A DNA stretch of 64,000 nucleotides from Flavonifractor sp. An112 (GCF_002161085.1 NZ_NFLU01000006.1:1-64000), one strand, 5' to 3'; counted from the first letter of the stretch, positions 50,902 to 60,250 are shown. Notes: generated from the sequence alone by a model not told the origin. Program-made: numbers and translations.

Positions 50902-52199
50902 GCTTCACCGCCTCCTTCCTCCACAGCGGCGCTGTCCGGGGGCGTATCCGGCGGCGTGCCCGGCGGTGTATCCGCCGGAAGCGGCTCTGTGGTTGCGGCC
51001 ACCGTCTGCACCTTGGCATTCTTACGCTTCTTATGGCCGCTGATGAGCATCCGGATCACCAGAGAGAAAGCGCTGAGGTAGACGATGATGGCAATGATTA
51101 CATCGGTGATATACTCGTTGTAGGCGGTCAGGTTGGTCAGCTGCAGGCCCACGATATCCAGCATGGACATGAAGCAGCCGGCAAAAATCACGCCGATGGG
51201 ATGGCTGGCCGCCAGCAGGGCCACGGGGATACCGTTAAAGCCAATGGCAGGCAGGGACTGATAGGCCGAAGTCCAGTAGAACTCGGTGTTGCCGGACAGG
51301 TAGTACAGGGAGGCAGCAGCACCAGACAGAGCGCCGGCAATAGCCATAGACAGCACGATATTGCGCTTGTCCGCGATACCCGCATACCGGGCGGCATGGC
51401 GGTTGGCGCCACAGGCCTTCAGCTGATAGCCCAGGGTGGTCTTGGTCATCAGGATAAAGATCAGGATGGCAATGATGATCGCCACCACAATGCCGCCGTT
51501 GACCTGGGAGCCGGGGAAGATCTTGTCCAGCCCCAGCTTGGCCGTCTGCACACCGTTGAACGAAGTCTTATAGATATAGGCCGTCTTGGTGTTCTCCACA
51601 TGGTTCTGGAGGTTGGCAAACAGGCTGCCGTTGTCAAACAGCCAGGTTACCAGGTTGGCGGCGATCCAGTTGGTCATGATACAGGCCAGCACCTCATTGA
51701 TGTTGAGGAAGGCCTTGACCAGGCCGGGGATACAACCCCAGATGGCGCCAGCCAGGCATCCGCCCACAAAAGCGATCACCCACACCAGGGGAGCAGGCAC
51801 CACGCTGGTGGGGATGGACAGGGCCAGGATCAAAGTGGCCGCCGTACCCATCAGATACTGACCGGGTGCACCGATGTTGAACAGGCCGGTCTTGAAGGCC
51901 ACTGCCACCGAGAGACCGGTGAGGATCAGAGGCGTAGCCCGGAAGAGCATATTGCCCATGTTGGTGGAGTTAAATCCGAACGTAAGGGCACCAGCCGCGC
52001 TGCGTCCGGTGCTGAACAGGCCGCCGAATACCAGCTGAACGCCCTCCAGCGCACCCTTAATCCCCAAGCTGGGGTTGAAGATACCGACGATCAGGATGAT
52101 GATGGCGCCCACTGCCAGGCCGATGAGGATGGCGATCAGCGAAGCCAGCACCGATTTGGTACCCTCTTTTTGTAGTAAGGTGGAACCTCTCTCTTTCAC
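50898..52199 (-). CDS. Nucleoside ABC transporter permease (YufP/NupP-like)
   Basis: 433 residues, eight to ten membrane helices (core ~30-400). It contains the EAA-like GRSAAGALTFGFNSTNMGNMLF region and ACGANRHAARYAGI, where YufP-type proteins have a conserved cytoplasmic loop. The C-terminal ~40 residues are Pro/Thr/Glu-rich (PPGTPPDTPPDSAAVEEGGG), an odd disordered tail. It overlaps both neighbours by 4 bases, giving tight translational coupling. Confidence 0.9.
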   Translation of the reverse strand: MKERGSTLLQKEGTKSVLASLIAILIGLAVGAIIILIVGIFNPSLGIKGALEGVQLVFGGLFSTGRSAAGALTFGFNSTNMGNMLFRATPLILTGLSVAVAFKTGLFNIGAPGQYLMGTAATLILALSIPTSVVPAPLVWVIAFVGGCLAGAIWGCIPGLVKAFLNINEVLACIMTNWIAANLVTWLFDNGSLFANLQNHVENTKTAYIYKTSFNGVQTAKLGLDKIFPGSQVNGGIVVAIIIAILIFILMTKTTLGYQLKACGANRHAARYAGIADKRNIVLSMAIAGALSGAAASLYYLSGNTEFYWTSAYQSLPAIGFNGIPVALLAASHPIGVIFAGCFMSMLDIVGLQLTNLTAYNEYITDVIIAIIVYLSAFSLVIRMLISGHKKRKNAKVQTVAATTEPLPADTPPGTPPDTPPDSAAVEEGGGEA

Positions 52200-53737
52200 G
52201 CGCCTTTCCCCTCCTTCTCTGTCCGCTTGGCGCCGGCCATATAGAGGCCCAGCTCCTGGACGGTGATGGTCTTCGGGTCAAGCTCACCCACGATCTCACC
52301 CTCGTACATAACCAGGATGCGGTCGGAAAGACTCATAACCTCGTCCAGCTCCAGGGAGACCAACAACACAGCACGGCCCTTGTCCCGCTCAGCCACCAGC
52401 TGCTTGTGGATATACTCGATGGCGCCCACGTCCAGGCCGCGGGTGGGCTGCACCGCAATCAGCAGGGGCTTGTCCCGATCCACTTCCCGGGCAATGATGG
52501 CCTTCTGCTGGTTACCGCCCGACATAGACCGGGCAATGGTCACCGGTCCCTGGCCGGAACGCACATCATACTGCTCAATCAGGGCCTCGGCATACTTGCG
52601 TACCTCGCCTCTCTTGATAAATCCCAGGTGCTGGAATCTGGGCTCCCGGAACCGCTGAAGTACCATGTTCTGCTCCAGGGTAAAGTCCAGAACCAGGCCG
52701 TGCTTATGCCGGTCCTCAGGAATGTGGCTCATGTTCTCCCCGCGCTGATGAATGGAGCAGTGACTGATTTCCTTTCCGCACAGCTGGATGGAACCGCCGC
52801 TGCACTTCTCCAAACCGGCAAGGCCGTATACCAGTTCGCTCTGGCCGTTGCCGTCGATGCCCGCAATACATACAATTTCACCCTTGCGGACCTGGAAAGA
52901 TACGTCATTGACCGCATTGCGCTTATGGGTATGAGAGGGCACTGTCATCCCCTCGACAGAAAGCACCACCTCGCCGGGCGTGGCAGGCGTCTTTTCCACC
53001 TGAAGCTGAACCGGCCGGCCCACCATCATATTGGAAAGGGACTGCTTGTCGGTGTCTTTGGTATCCACCGTGCCCACATATTTGCCCTTGCGCAGTACGG
53101 TGACCCGATCGGCCACCGCCATGATCTCGTTCAGCTTGTGGGAGATGAAGAGGATGCTCTTCCCCTCCTTGGCAAACTCACGCATGGTGGCCATCAGCTC
53201 GTCGATCTCCTGGGGAGTCAGCACGGCGGTAGGCTCGTCAAAAATGAGGATCTCATTGTCCCGGTAGAGCATTTTCAGAATCTCTACCCGCTGCTGCATA
53301 CCGACCGTGATATCCTCCACCTTGGCGTCCAGATCCACGCTCAGGCCGTATTTCTTGGAGATCTCCTCCACCTTTTTCCGGGCCTCTTTCTTCTGCAGGA
53401 AGCCCAGCTTAGTGGTCTCCGCGCCCAGAATGATATTGTCCAGCACCGTAAATACATCGATCAGCTTGAAGTGCTGGTGCACCATGCCGATGCCCAACGC
53501 CGTAGCGTCGTTGGGGTTATTGATCTTTACTTTCTCGCCATTTTTGCGGATCTCTCCTGCCTCCGGCTGATACAGGCCGAAAAGCACGCTCATCAGAGTC
53601 GATTTTCCCGCGCCGTTTTCGCCCAGCAGCGCATGGATCTCTCCTCTGCGCAGCTGGAGGGTGATGTCGTCGTTGGCGATGATACCAGGAAATTCCTTGG
53701 TAATGTGGAGCATCTCAATGATGTTCTCAGTCTCCAT
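52196..53737 (-). CDS. Nucleoside ABC transporter ATPase (YufO/NupO-like)
   Basis: 513 residues with two fused ABC domains, typical of this family. First: Walker A LLGENGAGKST (about 38-48), LIFDEPTAVLTPQ (about 160-172). Second (about 255-500): atypical GIDGNGQSELVYGLAG in place of Walker A, signature SMSGGNQQKAI, PTRGLDVGAIEY. The degenerate second nucleotide site is normal in sugar/nucleoside importers. The start METENI is chosen; the open frame continues 16 codons upstream. Preceded by a read-through terminator after the binding-protein gene. Confidence 0.9.
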   Translation of the reverse strand: METENIIEMLHITKEFPGIIANDDITLQLRRGEIHALLGENGAGKSTLMSVLFGLYQPEAGEIRKNGEKVKINNPNDATALGIGMVHQHFKLIDVFTVLDNIILGAETTKLGFLQKKEARKKVEEISKKYGLSVDLDAKVEDITVGMQQRVEILKMLYRDNEILIFDEPTAVLTPQEIDELMATMREFAKEGKSILFISHKLNEIMAVADRVTVLRKGKYVGTVDTKDTDKQSLSNMMVGRPVQLQVEKTPATPGEVVLSVEGMTVPSHTHKRNAVNDVSFQVRKGEIVCIAGIDGNGQSELVYGLAGLEKCSGGSIQLCGKEISHCSIHQRGENMSHIPEDRHKHGLVLDFTLEQNMVLQRFREPRFQHLGFIKRGEVRKYAEALIEQYDVRSGQGPVTIARSMSGGNQQKAIIAREVDRDKPLLIAVQPTRGLDVGAIEYIHKQLVAERDKGRAVLLVSLELDEVMSLSDRILVMYEGEIVGELDPKTITVQELGLYMAGAKRTEKEGKGA

Positions 53738-53846
53738 AATCCTTATCCCGCCCTCCTCCGTGAGTTGGTTGTTTTTATTATACAATATCGGTAGGAGAAA
53801 CTCAAGAAATTTGTTCTATTCTCCAATTTCTGAGTCTCCTTCTGCG

Positions 53847-53884
53847 GAAAAAGAAAGAGCGCCCTGCGGAATTCCGCAGGGCGC
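53847..53884 (-). terminator. Intra-operon terminator between binding protein and ATPase
   Basis: GCGCCCTGCGG-AATT-CCGCAGGGCGC, followed on the minus strand by a T-rich tract (CTCTTTCTTTTTCC). It should let most transcripts end after the binding-protein gene, giving excess lipoprotein over membrane components. Confidence 0.75.
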
Positions 53885-53903
53885 CCTCCGGATGGACTGA
53901 TAA

Positions 53904-55139
53904 TCAGATGACGTTCAGAGTCAGGTTGCTCCAATCGGTAGACTCCAGCTTCTCATAGTCGGCATCCACCACCAGGGAGCCGTCCAGCATCTGCTGATAC
54001 AGAGCCTCGTACTCCTCAACGGTGAAGGTCTCGAACCGCCAGGAGCTGTCAGCGGTGGGCAGAGCCACAGAGTTGTTCTCCACGCCCAGAGAAGTGGCAA
54101 CGCCGCCGATCTCGCTGAAGGTGCCGTCATAGACGTGGCCCACGGCCCACTGCACAGCGTCGGACAGGCCCTTCATGGCGGAGGTAACAACGTAATCAGA
54201 CTCGCCGGACTGATCCACGTCCACGCCGATGACGTACTTGTCATTAGCGGAGGCGGCAGCGGCGATGGACTGGAACATAGAACCGCCGCAGGCAAAGACG
54301 ATCTCAGTACCGTTGGCATACCAACCGCTGATCATGGTCTGCAGCTCAGTGGAGCCGGAGAAGGTAGCGCCGTACTGCCAGGAGTAGTTCATCTCAACAG
54401 TGGTGCCCAGTTCCTTGGCGGCGTCATTGGCGCCCTGGACATAGCCGTAGCCGAAACGGCAGCAGGCAGGGTTGGTGCCGCCGCCGCCGCCGGAGAAGCC
54501 CAGCTTGGTGAAGCCGTCCTTCACAGCGGCGTAGCCGGCCAGGTAACCAGCCTGCTCTTCCTTAAAGGCAATAGCGGCCACGTTGGTCAAGATGGGGCTG
54601 TCGGGATTCTCGGGATCCTCGGTCAGAGGATAGCCGTCGATGAACACGAAGGGAACTTCGGGGAAGTCAATGGCGGCCTTGCGCAGGGCGGCCTCCTGCA
54701 GGAAGCCGGCGCACACGACCACTTCGGCGCCGCCGTCCACGGCAGCCTTCATGGCGTCGTAGCGGTCATCGTCGGTAGCCTCGTTGGCGTTGGCGGGCTG
54801 ATAGTACTTGTAGGACAGGCCGTTGGCGGCGGCATACAGCTTCACGCCGTCGAAGGTGCCCTGGTTGAAGGACTTGTCCTTCAGCTGGCCCACGTCGGTG
54901 ACGAAGGCCACCTGGAACTTGCCGTCCTCAGAGGTCATGGTGTCGGAAATGGAGTCTGGATCGGTGGCAGCCTCGCCGCCGGGGGTCTCGCTGTTGCCGG
55001 GGGTAGTCTCCACGTTGCCGGGAGTCTCACTGTTGCCGCTGGGGGTCTCGGTGGTACCGCCACCACCGCCACAGGCTGCCAGGCCCACGATCATCGCAAG
55101 AGAGAGCAGCAGCGCAAGGAGCTTCTTAGACTTCTTCAA
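53904..55139 (-). CDS. BMP-family nucleoside-binding lipoprotein
   Basis: 411 residues. Lipoprotein signal with lipobox LAACGGG (Cys23), a Thr/Pro/Glu-rich tether (about 24-62), then the BMP/PnrA domain (VAFVTDVGQLKDKSFNQGTF with the family's D-x-S-F-N motif). It captures purine nucleosides outside the membrane for the importer encoded downstream. GAAAGGAAGGTAGATCAC precedes the ATG. Likely the most highly expressed gene of its operon. Confidence 0.93.
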   Translation of the reverse strand: MKKSKKLLALLLSLAMIVGLAACGGGGGTTETPSGNSETPGNVETTPGNSETPGGEAATDPDSISDTMTSEDGKFQVAFVTDVGQLKDKSFNQGTFDGVKLYAAANGLSYKYYQPANANEATDDDRYDAMKAAVDGGAEVVVCAGFLQEAALRKAAIDFPEVPFVFIDGYPLTEDPENPDSPILTNVAAIAFKEEQAGYLAGYAAVKDGFTKLGFSGGGGGTNPACCRFGYGYVQGANDAAKELGTTVEMNYSWQYGATFSGSTELQTMISGWYANGTEIVFACGGSMFQSIAAAASANDKYVIGVDVDQSGESDYVVTSAMKGLSDAVQWAVGHVYDGTFSEIGGVATSLGVENNSVALPTADSSWRFETFTVEEYEALYQQMLDGSLVVDADYEKLESTDWSNLTLNVI

Positions 55140-55222
55140 TGTGATCTACCTTCCTTTCATATCACACAAATCGCCCAGGTCGGTCTGCAACGGCGTTGTT
55201 TCTCCTCCCTGAGCTTGGTCTT

Positions 55223-55251
55223 ATTATACTCTGTTCCCGAAAAAAGGGCAA
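55223..55251 (-). promoter_or_regulatory. Promoter of the nucleoside-importer operon
   Basis: TTGCCC (complement of 55246-55251), 17-base spacer, TATAAT (complement of 55223-55228). The leader to the ATG is about 80 bases and shows no purine-riboswitch core. Confidence 0.65.
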
Positions 55252-55323
55252 CCTACAATTTACACAAACCATTCAATTTTTACAAATTCTCAACGCTGTT
55301 TTCCTACCTCTCCCAGTAAAAAC

Positions 55324-55356
55324 GGCAAAGGAGCGGCCTTCCGCCGCTCCTTTGCC
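55324..55356 (-). terminator. Terminator of copA
   Basis: GGCAAAGGAGCGGC-CTTCC-GCCGCTCCTTTGCC with a T-run on the minus strand (GTTTTTAC), directly after the copA stop. Confidence 0.85.
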
Positions 55357-55364
55357 ATAATTTG

Positions 55365-57884
55365 TCACTCAATGGAGACCACTTCGTAGCCTGCTTCCGT
55401 AACAGCGTTCTTCAATACCTCATCTGCCACATCCTTACTCAGAGTAACGGTGGCGGTCTTGGCGGCCAGATCCACAGTGGCGGTCACACCGTCGATTGCG
55501 TTAAGGGCCTTCTCCACATGGGCCTGGCAGTGAGCGCACATCATTCCGTTGATGGTCATAGTCTTGGTCATGGTACTCGTTCCTTTCTGTGTTTCAATTT
55601 GCTCCGCCGGCGCCTCGGGATGGAGGGGCCGGAAAAGCTTCAGACGCAGGGCGTTGGACACCACACACACCGAGCTGAGGCTCATAGCAGCGGCGCCGAA
55701 CATGGGAGAGAGCTGCCAGCCGGTGATGGGGAACCATACCCCAGCGGCCAGCGGGATGCCGATGATGTTATAAATAAAGGCCCAGAACAGGTTCTCCTTG
55801 ATATTGCGAATCACCTTTTTGGAAAGGCGCACGGCGGTGACCGCGTCCAGCAGGTCGCTCTTCATCAGCACCACGTCGGCCGACTCGATGGCCACATCGG
55901 TGCCCGCCCCGATGGCCATACCCACATCGGCCCGGGCCAGCGCGGGGGCATCGTTGATGCCGTCGCCAATCATGGCCACCCGCTTCCCCTGGGCCTGGAG
56001 CTCGGCCACCACCTTCTCCTTATCCTGGGGCAGCACCTCAGCAATCACCTGAGTAACCCCCAGCTCCCGGCCTACCGCCTCGGCGGTACGCCGGTTGTCG
56101 CCGGTGAGCATGACCACGTCGATGCCCAGTTCCCGGAAGCCCCGGATGGCTGCGGCACTGGTGGGTTTGGGAGGATCGGCCACAGCTACAATCCCCAACA
56201 CCTTACCATGTTCGGCAAAGTACAGCGGGGTCTTGCCGTTTTGGGCCAGGGCCTCTCCCCTGTCGCCAAAGCCCTCCAGGGAAATGCCCGCCTCCTCCAG
56301 CATGGCCCGGTTGCCCGCCAGCACAGAAGCGCCGTGGAGGGTACCCCGGACCCCCCGGCCGGACAGGGCCTGAAAGTCCTGGATGGGAGCCAGAGGAATG
56401 TTTCGCTTCTCCGCCTCGGTCAGGATGGCATCAGCCAGCGGGTGCTCAGAGGGCTTCTCCAGAGAGGCCGCTACGCACAGCAGTTCCTCCTCCGTCACCC
56501 CCTCCGCTGGGATGCAGTCGGTGACCGCCGGTTTTCCCTGAGTCAGGGTGCCTGTCTTGTCCACCACCACGGTACGGACCGTGTGGAGGGTTTCCAACGC
56601 CTCGGCGGATTTGATGAGGATGCCGTTTTCCGCCCCTTTGCCGGTACCCACCATGATAGCCACCGGAGTGGCCAGGCCCAGGGCGCAGGGGCAGGAGATC
56701 ACCAGCACCGCCACTCCGGCGGTGAGGGCAGACTCGATGGACTGGGTGAGGACAAACCACACCACCGCCGTCACCAGAGCAATGCCAATCACCACGGGCA
56801 CAAAGACCCCGGCCACCTTGTCGGCCAGTTTGGCAATGGGTGCCTTGGAGGCAGAGGCCTCCTCCACCAATTTGATCATCTGGGCCAGGGTGGTGTCCTC
56901 CCCTACCCGGGTGGCCCGGAACACAAAGTAACCGGATTTATTGATGGTAGCGGCGGCTACCTGGTCGCCGACCCCTTTCTCCACCGGCAGGGACTCGCCG
57001 GTGAGGGCGGACTCGTCCACCGAGGAGTTCCCTTCCACCACGATCCCGTCCACCGGGATGCGGCCGCCGGGACGCACCACCACCAGGTCGCCCATCGTTA
57101 CCTCTTCCACCGGGATCTCCACCTCTGCCCCATTCCGCAGAACCGCGGCAGTTTTAGGGGCCAGATCCATCAGCCGGGTAATGGCCTGACTGGTCTTGCC
57201 TTTGGACCGGGTCTCCAGCCACTTGCCCAGGGTAATGAGGGTAAGGATCATACCGGCTGACTCAAAGTACAGATCCATGGACCACTTGTCCACCCGGGCC
57301 TGATCTCCGTGGCCCAGGCCCCAAGCGATCTGGAACAGGGCGGCCACGCCGTAGATCACGGCAGCGGAGGATCCCAGGGCAATCAGGGAATCCATGTTAG
57401 GCGAGCGGTGCCACAGGGTTTTAAAGCCCACCTTATAGTATTTATCATTGATATACATAATAGGCAGAGTGAGCAGGAACTGAATCAGAGCCACCACAAA
57501 CACGTTGCCCGGATCGTGGAAAAAGGCGGGCAGAGGCCAGCCCATCATGTGGCCCATGGCGATATAGAAGAGAGGCACCAGGAAAATGAGGGAGGTCAAA
57601 AACCGCCGCTTCATACCGGCGGCCTCTTCCTCCATCCTATTGACCTGCTTAGGCTGGGCCGTCACTCCTTTGACTGCCGGGAGGGAGGCTCCGTAGCCCG
57701 CCTCCTCCACCGCGTGGATGATCTGCCCGGCATCGGTGGCACCCTCGTCGTAGTCCACCACCATGGAGTTGCCCAGCAGATTCACATTGACCCCGTCCAC
57801 GCCGGCCACTTTGCACACAGCCTTTTCCACATGAGCCGAACACGCCGCGCAGGTCATGCCTTGTACATCGAACTTTTGCTTCAT
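55365..57884 (-). CDS. copA: Copper-exporting P1B-type ATPase with N- and C-terminal HMA domains
   Basis: 839 residues. N-terminal HMA domain with [10 protein letters not shown] (Cys12, Cys15); eight membrane helices; actuator TGES (about 295-298); copper motif CPC (398-400); phosphorylation DKTGT (Asp442); [13 protein letters not shown] second HMA domain (residues 772-839, [11 protein letters not shown]) is fused to the C-terminus in frame. In most bacteria that piece is a separate CopZ chaperone. An internal ATG (55571) with AAAGGA upstream could also make it alone. Pumps Cu(I) out of the cell. Follows csoR by 20 bases. Confidence 0.95.
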   Translation of the reverse strand: MKQKFDVQGMTCAACSAHVEKAVCKVAGVDGVNVNLLGNSMVVDYDEGATDAGQIIHAVEEAGYGASLPAVKGVTAQPKQVNRMEEEAAGMKRRFLTSLIFLVPLFYIAMGHMMGWPLPAFFHDPGNVFVVALIQFLLTLPIMYINDKYYKVGFKTLWHRSPNMDSLIALGSSAAVIYGVAALFQIAWGLGHGDQARVDKWSMDLYFESAGMILTLITLGKWLETRSKGKTSQAITRLMDLAPKTAAVLRNGAEVEIPVEEVTMGDLVVVRPGGRIPVDGIVVEGNSSVDESALTGESLPVEKGVGDQVAAATINKSGYFVFRATRVGEDTTLAQMIKLVEEASASKAPIAKLADKVAGVFVPVVIGIALVTAVVWFVLTQSIESALTAGVAVLVISCPCALGLATPVAIMVGTGKGAENGILIKSAEALETLHTVRTVVVDKTGTLTQGKPAVTDCIPAEGVTEEELLCVAASLEKPSEHPLADAILTEAEKRNIPLAPIQDFQALSGRGVRGTLHGASVLAGNRAMLEEAGISLEGFGDRGEALAQNGKTPLYFAEHGKVLGIVAVADPPKPTSAAAIRGFRELGIDVVMLTGDNRRTAEAVGRELGVTQVIAEVLPQDKEKVVAELQAQGKRVAMIGDGINDAPALARADVGMAIGAGTDVAIESADVVLMKSDLLDAVTAVRLSKKVIRNIKENLFWAFIYNIIGIPLAAGVWFPITGWQLSPMFGAAAMSLSSVCVVSNALRLKLFRPLHPEAPAEQIETQKGTSTMTKTMTINGMMCAHCQAHVEKALNAIDGVTATVDLAAKTATVTLSKDVADEVLKNAVTEAGYEVVSIE

Positions 57885-57904
57885 GGTCTCACCATATCGT
57901 CTTT

Positions 57905-58168
57905 CTACTTTAAAATCTTGCCCAGCGTGCCGATAAACTCATCCACCTTCTGGCTGCGTTCCTCCGGCGTTTCCGCCTCCTGAACGCAGTGCTTGAGATG
58001 GGCCGCCAGGATCTCTTTATTGGTACGGTTCAAAATAGCTTCCGTAGCCATAAGCTGCTGGGAGATATCGATACAATATCGATTCTCTTCCACCATTTTT
58101 ATAATTCCGTCAATCTGTCCCCGGGCGGTACGCAGCAGCCGGAGGACTGTTTTCTGGTCTGCCATCAT
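57905..58168 (-). CDS. csoR: Copper-sensing repressor CsoR
   Basis: 87 residues, helical CsoR/RcnR (DUF156) family. The Cu(I) ligands Cys-His-Cys are present: Cys in [11 protein letters not shown], His and Cys in HLKHCVQE. It represses copA until copper binds. ATG 58168 (MMADQKT) follows AGGGGGGTGTCTGAT; the next ATG codon is equally possible. The frame runs much further upstream but through the promoter. A G-tract palindrome operator precedes it. Confidence 0.93.
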   Translation of the reverse strand: MMADQKTVLRLLRTARGQIDGIIKMVEENRYCIDISQQLMATEAILNRTNKEILAAHLKHCVQEAETPEERSQKVDEFIGTLGKILK

Positions 58169-58173
58169 ATCAG

Positions 58174-58219
58174 ACACCCCCCTGGGGTGTAGTATAGCAT
58201 CATCAGTTAGTCGTGTCAA
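58174..58219 (-). promoter_or_regulatory. csoR-copA promoter and CsoR operator
   Basis: Consensus TTGACA (complement of 58214-58219), 17-base spacer, TATACT (complement of 58191-58196). Immediately downstream is a palindromic G/C tract, ACACCCCAGGGGGGTGT on the minus strand (58174-58190), the usual CsoR site type. Bound CsoR would block transcription start. Confidence 0.8.
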
Positions 58220-58264
58220 CCTCCCCTGTCGAAAAGTCCCGGAAAAAAAGTAGGAAAAAAGGGG

Positions 58265-58292
58265 TTGACATATTAGAATATTTGAATATAAT
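58265..58292 (+). promoter_or_regulatory. Promoter/operator of arsR-reductase-thioredoxin operon
   Basis: TTGACA (58265-58270), 16-base spacer, TATAAT (58287-58292). The spacer holds AATATTTGAATATA (58278-58291), an imperfect palindrome like many ArsR/SmtB operators, so repression would occlude the -10. Confidence 0.7.
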
Positions 58293-58323
58293 AATATACA
58301 GATCAAGACAGGGAGGTGATCCT

Positions 58324-58638
58324 ATGGAAGGTACGGATTCCATCTATCTGGAGAAGGCGGAGCTGCTGAAGGCCCTGTCCCATCCCGTCCGACTGCGGAT
58401 CGTCCGGGGCCTGCTCCACTGCGGCTGCCGCAACGTGGGCTGTATGGAGGCCAATACCGGCCAGTCCCAGTCCTGCATCTCCCAGCACCTGATGCGCCTG
58501 AAGGCCGCCGGTATTGTAAAGGCGGCCCGGTCAGGCAACGAGGTCTATTACGAGGTCTCCGATCCTCAGACAGCGGCTGTGATTGCCGCTCTGTTCGGAG
58601 AGTGTGAGGAGGAATACCATTGTACGACATCGCAGTAA
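58324..58638 (+). CDS. ArsR/SmtB-family regulator
   Basis: 104 residues. Winged HTH (about 15-85: ALSHPVRLRIVRGLLHCGCR, then QSCISQHLMRLKAAGIVKAA). Cys residues cluster at HCGCRNVGC in the region of the metal-sensing helix, and others lie in SQSC and the C-terminal ECEEEYHC; a thiol or metal(loid) inducer is likely, but which is unknown. GGGAGGTGATCCT precedes the ATG. Its end overlaps the next gene by 19 bases. Confidence 0.9.
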   Translation: MEGTDSIYLEKAELLKALSHPVRLRIVRGLLHCGCRNVGCMEANTGQSQSCISQHLMRLKAAGIVKAARSGNEVYYEVSDPQTAAVIAALFGECEEEYHCTTSQ

Positions 58639-59477
58639 TCGGCAGCGGCCCTGCCGGCCTGTCGGCCGCCGTCCAGGCACGGGTTCGAAATAAATCGGTG
58701 CTGGTGGTGGGCGGTGACGACCGGGATAATCCCCTCTATAAAACTCCACGCATCGAAAACTACCTGGGCTTTCCCCAAGCCAGCGGACAGGAACTGCTGG
58801 ATCGGTTCCACGCCCACGCTCGTGAAATGGGAGCCGAACGAAAAGAGGGCCGTGTTCTGAATATCATGCCCATGGGCGACACATTCTATCTCAGCATCGG
58901 TTCTGAGATGGAACAGGCCCGGGCCATCATTCTGGCTACCGGCGTGGTGTGGGCCAACAAGTATCCCGGCGAGGCGGAGTATCTGGGCCGGGGCGTCAGC
59001 TACTGCGCCACCTGCGACGGAATGCTCTACCGGGGCAAGGAAGTCGTTGTGGTGGGTAAAGCCGCCGACGCCCCTCAGGAGGCCAACTACCTCCAGGAGC
59101 TGGGATGTAAGGTCACCTACGTCAGCGACAAGGCCCCCGACGGCCTGCGGCCCGACATTCCCTATGTGAAGGCTCCCAAGGTGGAGATCACCGGCAGCAG
59201 CAAGGTGGAATCCATTCGGGCCGGCAGCACCACCATTCCCTGTGAGGGTGTGTTCATCCTCCGCCCCTCGGTGGCTCCCGCCGATCTGCTCCCCGGCCTG
59301 GCACTGGAGGGCGGATATATCCAGGTAGACCGGAACATGGCTACCAGTGTACCCGGCGTCTTTGCCGCCGGCGATTGCACTGGCCTCCCGCTCCAGGTAT
59401 CCAAAGCCGTAGGCGAAGGTCTGGTGGCCGGCCTGCGGGCTGCGGAATACGTAGACCACATGAGCAATTCAAATTGA
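58620..59477 (+). CDS. Thioredoxin-reductase-like flavoprotein lacking the NADPH motif
   Basis: 285 residues. FAD motif VIGSGPAGLSAA (residues 6-17), redox pair CATC (129-132), and C-terminal FAD motif VFAAGDCTG. The NADPH-domain loop that reads GGGxSA in ordinary TrxB is VVVVGKAADAPQEA, and the arginine motif HRRxxxR is replaced by VSDKAPDGL. It may therefore take electrons from ferredoxin or flavin, as known for some clostridial flavin-thioredoxin reductases, and pass them to the thioredoxin encoded next. TTG start (58620) with GAGGAGGAATACCA upstream, inside the end of arsR. Confidence 0.85.
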   Translation: MYDIAVIGSGPAGLSAAVQARVRNKSVLVVGGDDRDNPLYKTPRIENYLGFPQASGQELLDRFHAHAREMGAERKEGRVLNIMPMGDTFYLSIGSEMEQARAIILATGVVWANKYPGEAEYLGRGVSYCATCDGMLYRGKEVVVVGKAADAPQEANYLQELGCKVTYVSDKAPDGLRPDIPYVKAPKVEITGSSKVESIRAGSTTIPCEGVFILRPSVAPADLLPGLALEGGYIQVDRNMATSVPGVFAAGDCTGLPLQVSKAVGEGLVAGLRAAEYVDHMSNSN

Positions 59478-59503
59478 TTTGATACAGAGAAAGGATGTTA
59501 TCT

Positions 59504-59818
59504 ATGTCTATCATTCATCTGACCAACGATGCCTTCGACAAGGCGGTTTCCAACGGTATCTCCATGGTGGATTTCTGGGCTTCCTGGTGCGGCCCCTGCA
59601 AGATGCTCTCCCCCGTGATGGAGGATCTGGCGGGCAAGTACGAGGGCAAGGCCCTGGTGGGTAAGGTCAACGTGGACGACGAGCCCGACCTGGCCATGCG
59701 CTTCGGCGTCATGAGTATCCCCACCGTCATTTTCCTGAAGGACGGCAAGGAGTTTGACCGCAAGGTGGGCGTCATGCCTCCCCAGGCCTACACCGCCGTG
59801 CTGGATGCCAACCTGTAA
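59504..59818 (+). CDS. trxA: Thioredoxin
   Basis: 104 residues with the canonical WCGPCK active site (about 30-35), the cis-Pro in SIPTVIFLKDG and normal length. Reduces protein disulfides. The start MSIIHL is preferred because AAAGGA lies 9 bases upstream; ATG 59495 is in frame. It lies 26 bases after the flavoprotein reductase, its probable electron donor, and ends at a terminator. Confidence 0.95.
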   Translation: MSIIHLTNDAFDKAVSNGISMVDFWASWCGPCKMLSPVMEDLAGKYEGKALVGKVNVDDEPDLAMRFGVMSIPTVIFLKDGKEFDRKVGVMPPQAYTAVLDANL

Positions 59819-59833
59819 TCTCATTCGTGCAGC

Positions 59834-59869
59834 AAAAGGGCTGCCGCCAAATCTGGCGGCAGCCCTTTT
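59834..59869. terminator. Bidirectional terminator between converging operons
   Basis: AAAAGGGCTGCCGCCA-AATC-TGGCGGCAGCCCTTTT, serving trxA (plus) and the thioredoxin-like gene (minus). Confidence 0.9.
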
Positions 59870-59879
59870 GTTGTGCCGA

Positions 59880-60215
59880 TCAGCCCCGCACCTTTTTCAG
59901 CAGAGCCTCAATTTCCTCCGACTTGAGCACCTTACCATAGGACACCACTTTTCCATCCACCACCAGGCCGGGCGTAGTCATGATCCCGTACTGAGCGATC
60001 TGGGTGAAGTCGGTGACATGGCCGATGGTAGACTGTGTGTCTCCCATCCGCTCCAGCGCCGCCCGGGTATTTGCCTCCAGCGTCCGGCAGTTCTGGCAGC
60101 CGGAACCCAGGATGAGGATGGATGCCTCCGCCTGCTCAGGCGCGGCGCTGCCGCCGCAGCCGCAGGCATAGCAGCAGCTGTTCTTTTCCTTCTTGCCAAA
60201 TCCAAACAGTCCCAT
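59880..60215 (-). CDS. Small thioredoxin-like redox protein (CxxC, TM0996/MTH895 type)
   Basis: 111 residues. An N-terminal extension rich in Cys (NSCCYACGCGG, about 13-23) precedes the domain ILILGSGCQNCRTLEANTRA with the CQNC redox pair, then GIMTTPGLVVDGKVV with the cis-Pro. Such proteins accompany YraQ/ArsP-type permeases. The extra Cys cluster might bind a metal(loid). GTAGGTAAC precedes the ATG. It is 35 bases after the permease gene. Confidence 0.88.
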   Translation of the reverse strand: MGLFGFGKKEKNSCCYACGCGGSAAPEQAEASILILGSGCQNCRTLEANTRAALERMGDTQSTIGHVTDFTQIAQYGIMTTPGLVVDGKVVSYGKVLKSEEIEALLKKVRG

Positions 60216-60250
60216 TACAAGTTACCTACATAAATGATTTGATATGGTTC

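Noticed and set aside
48040-51081. Plus-strand frames of 563 and 432 codons
   Set aside because: Shadows of guaA, the XRE gene and the importer permease, all clearly coding on the minus strand.
55140-55223. Purine riboswitch before the nucleoside-binding lipoprotein
   Set aside because: The leader is about 80 bases and lacks the conserved three-way-junction core.
55362-57260. Plus-strand frame of 632 codons opposite copA
   Set aside because: Antisense to every conserved P-type ATPase motif; His/Gly-rich shadow.
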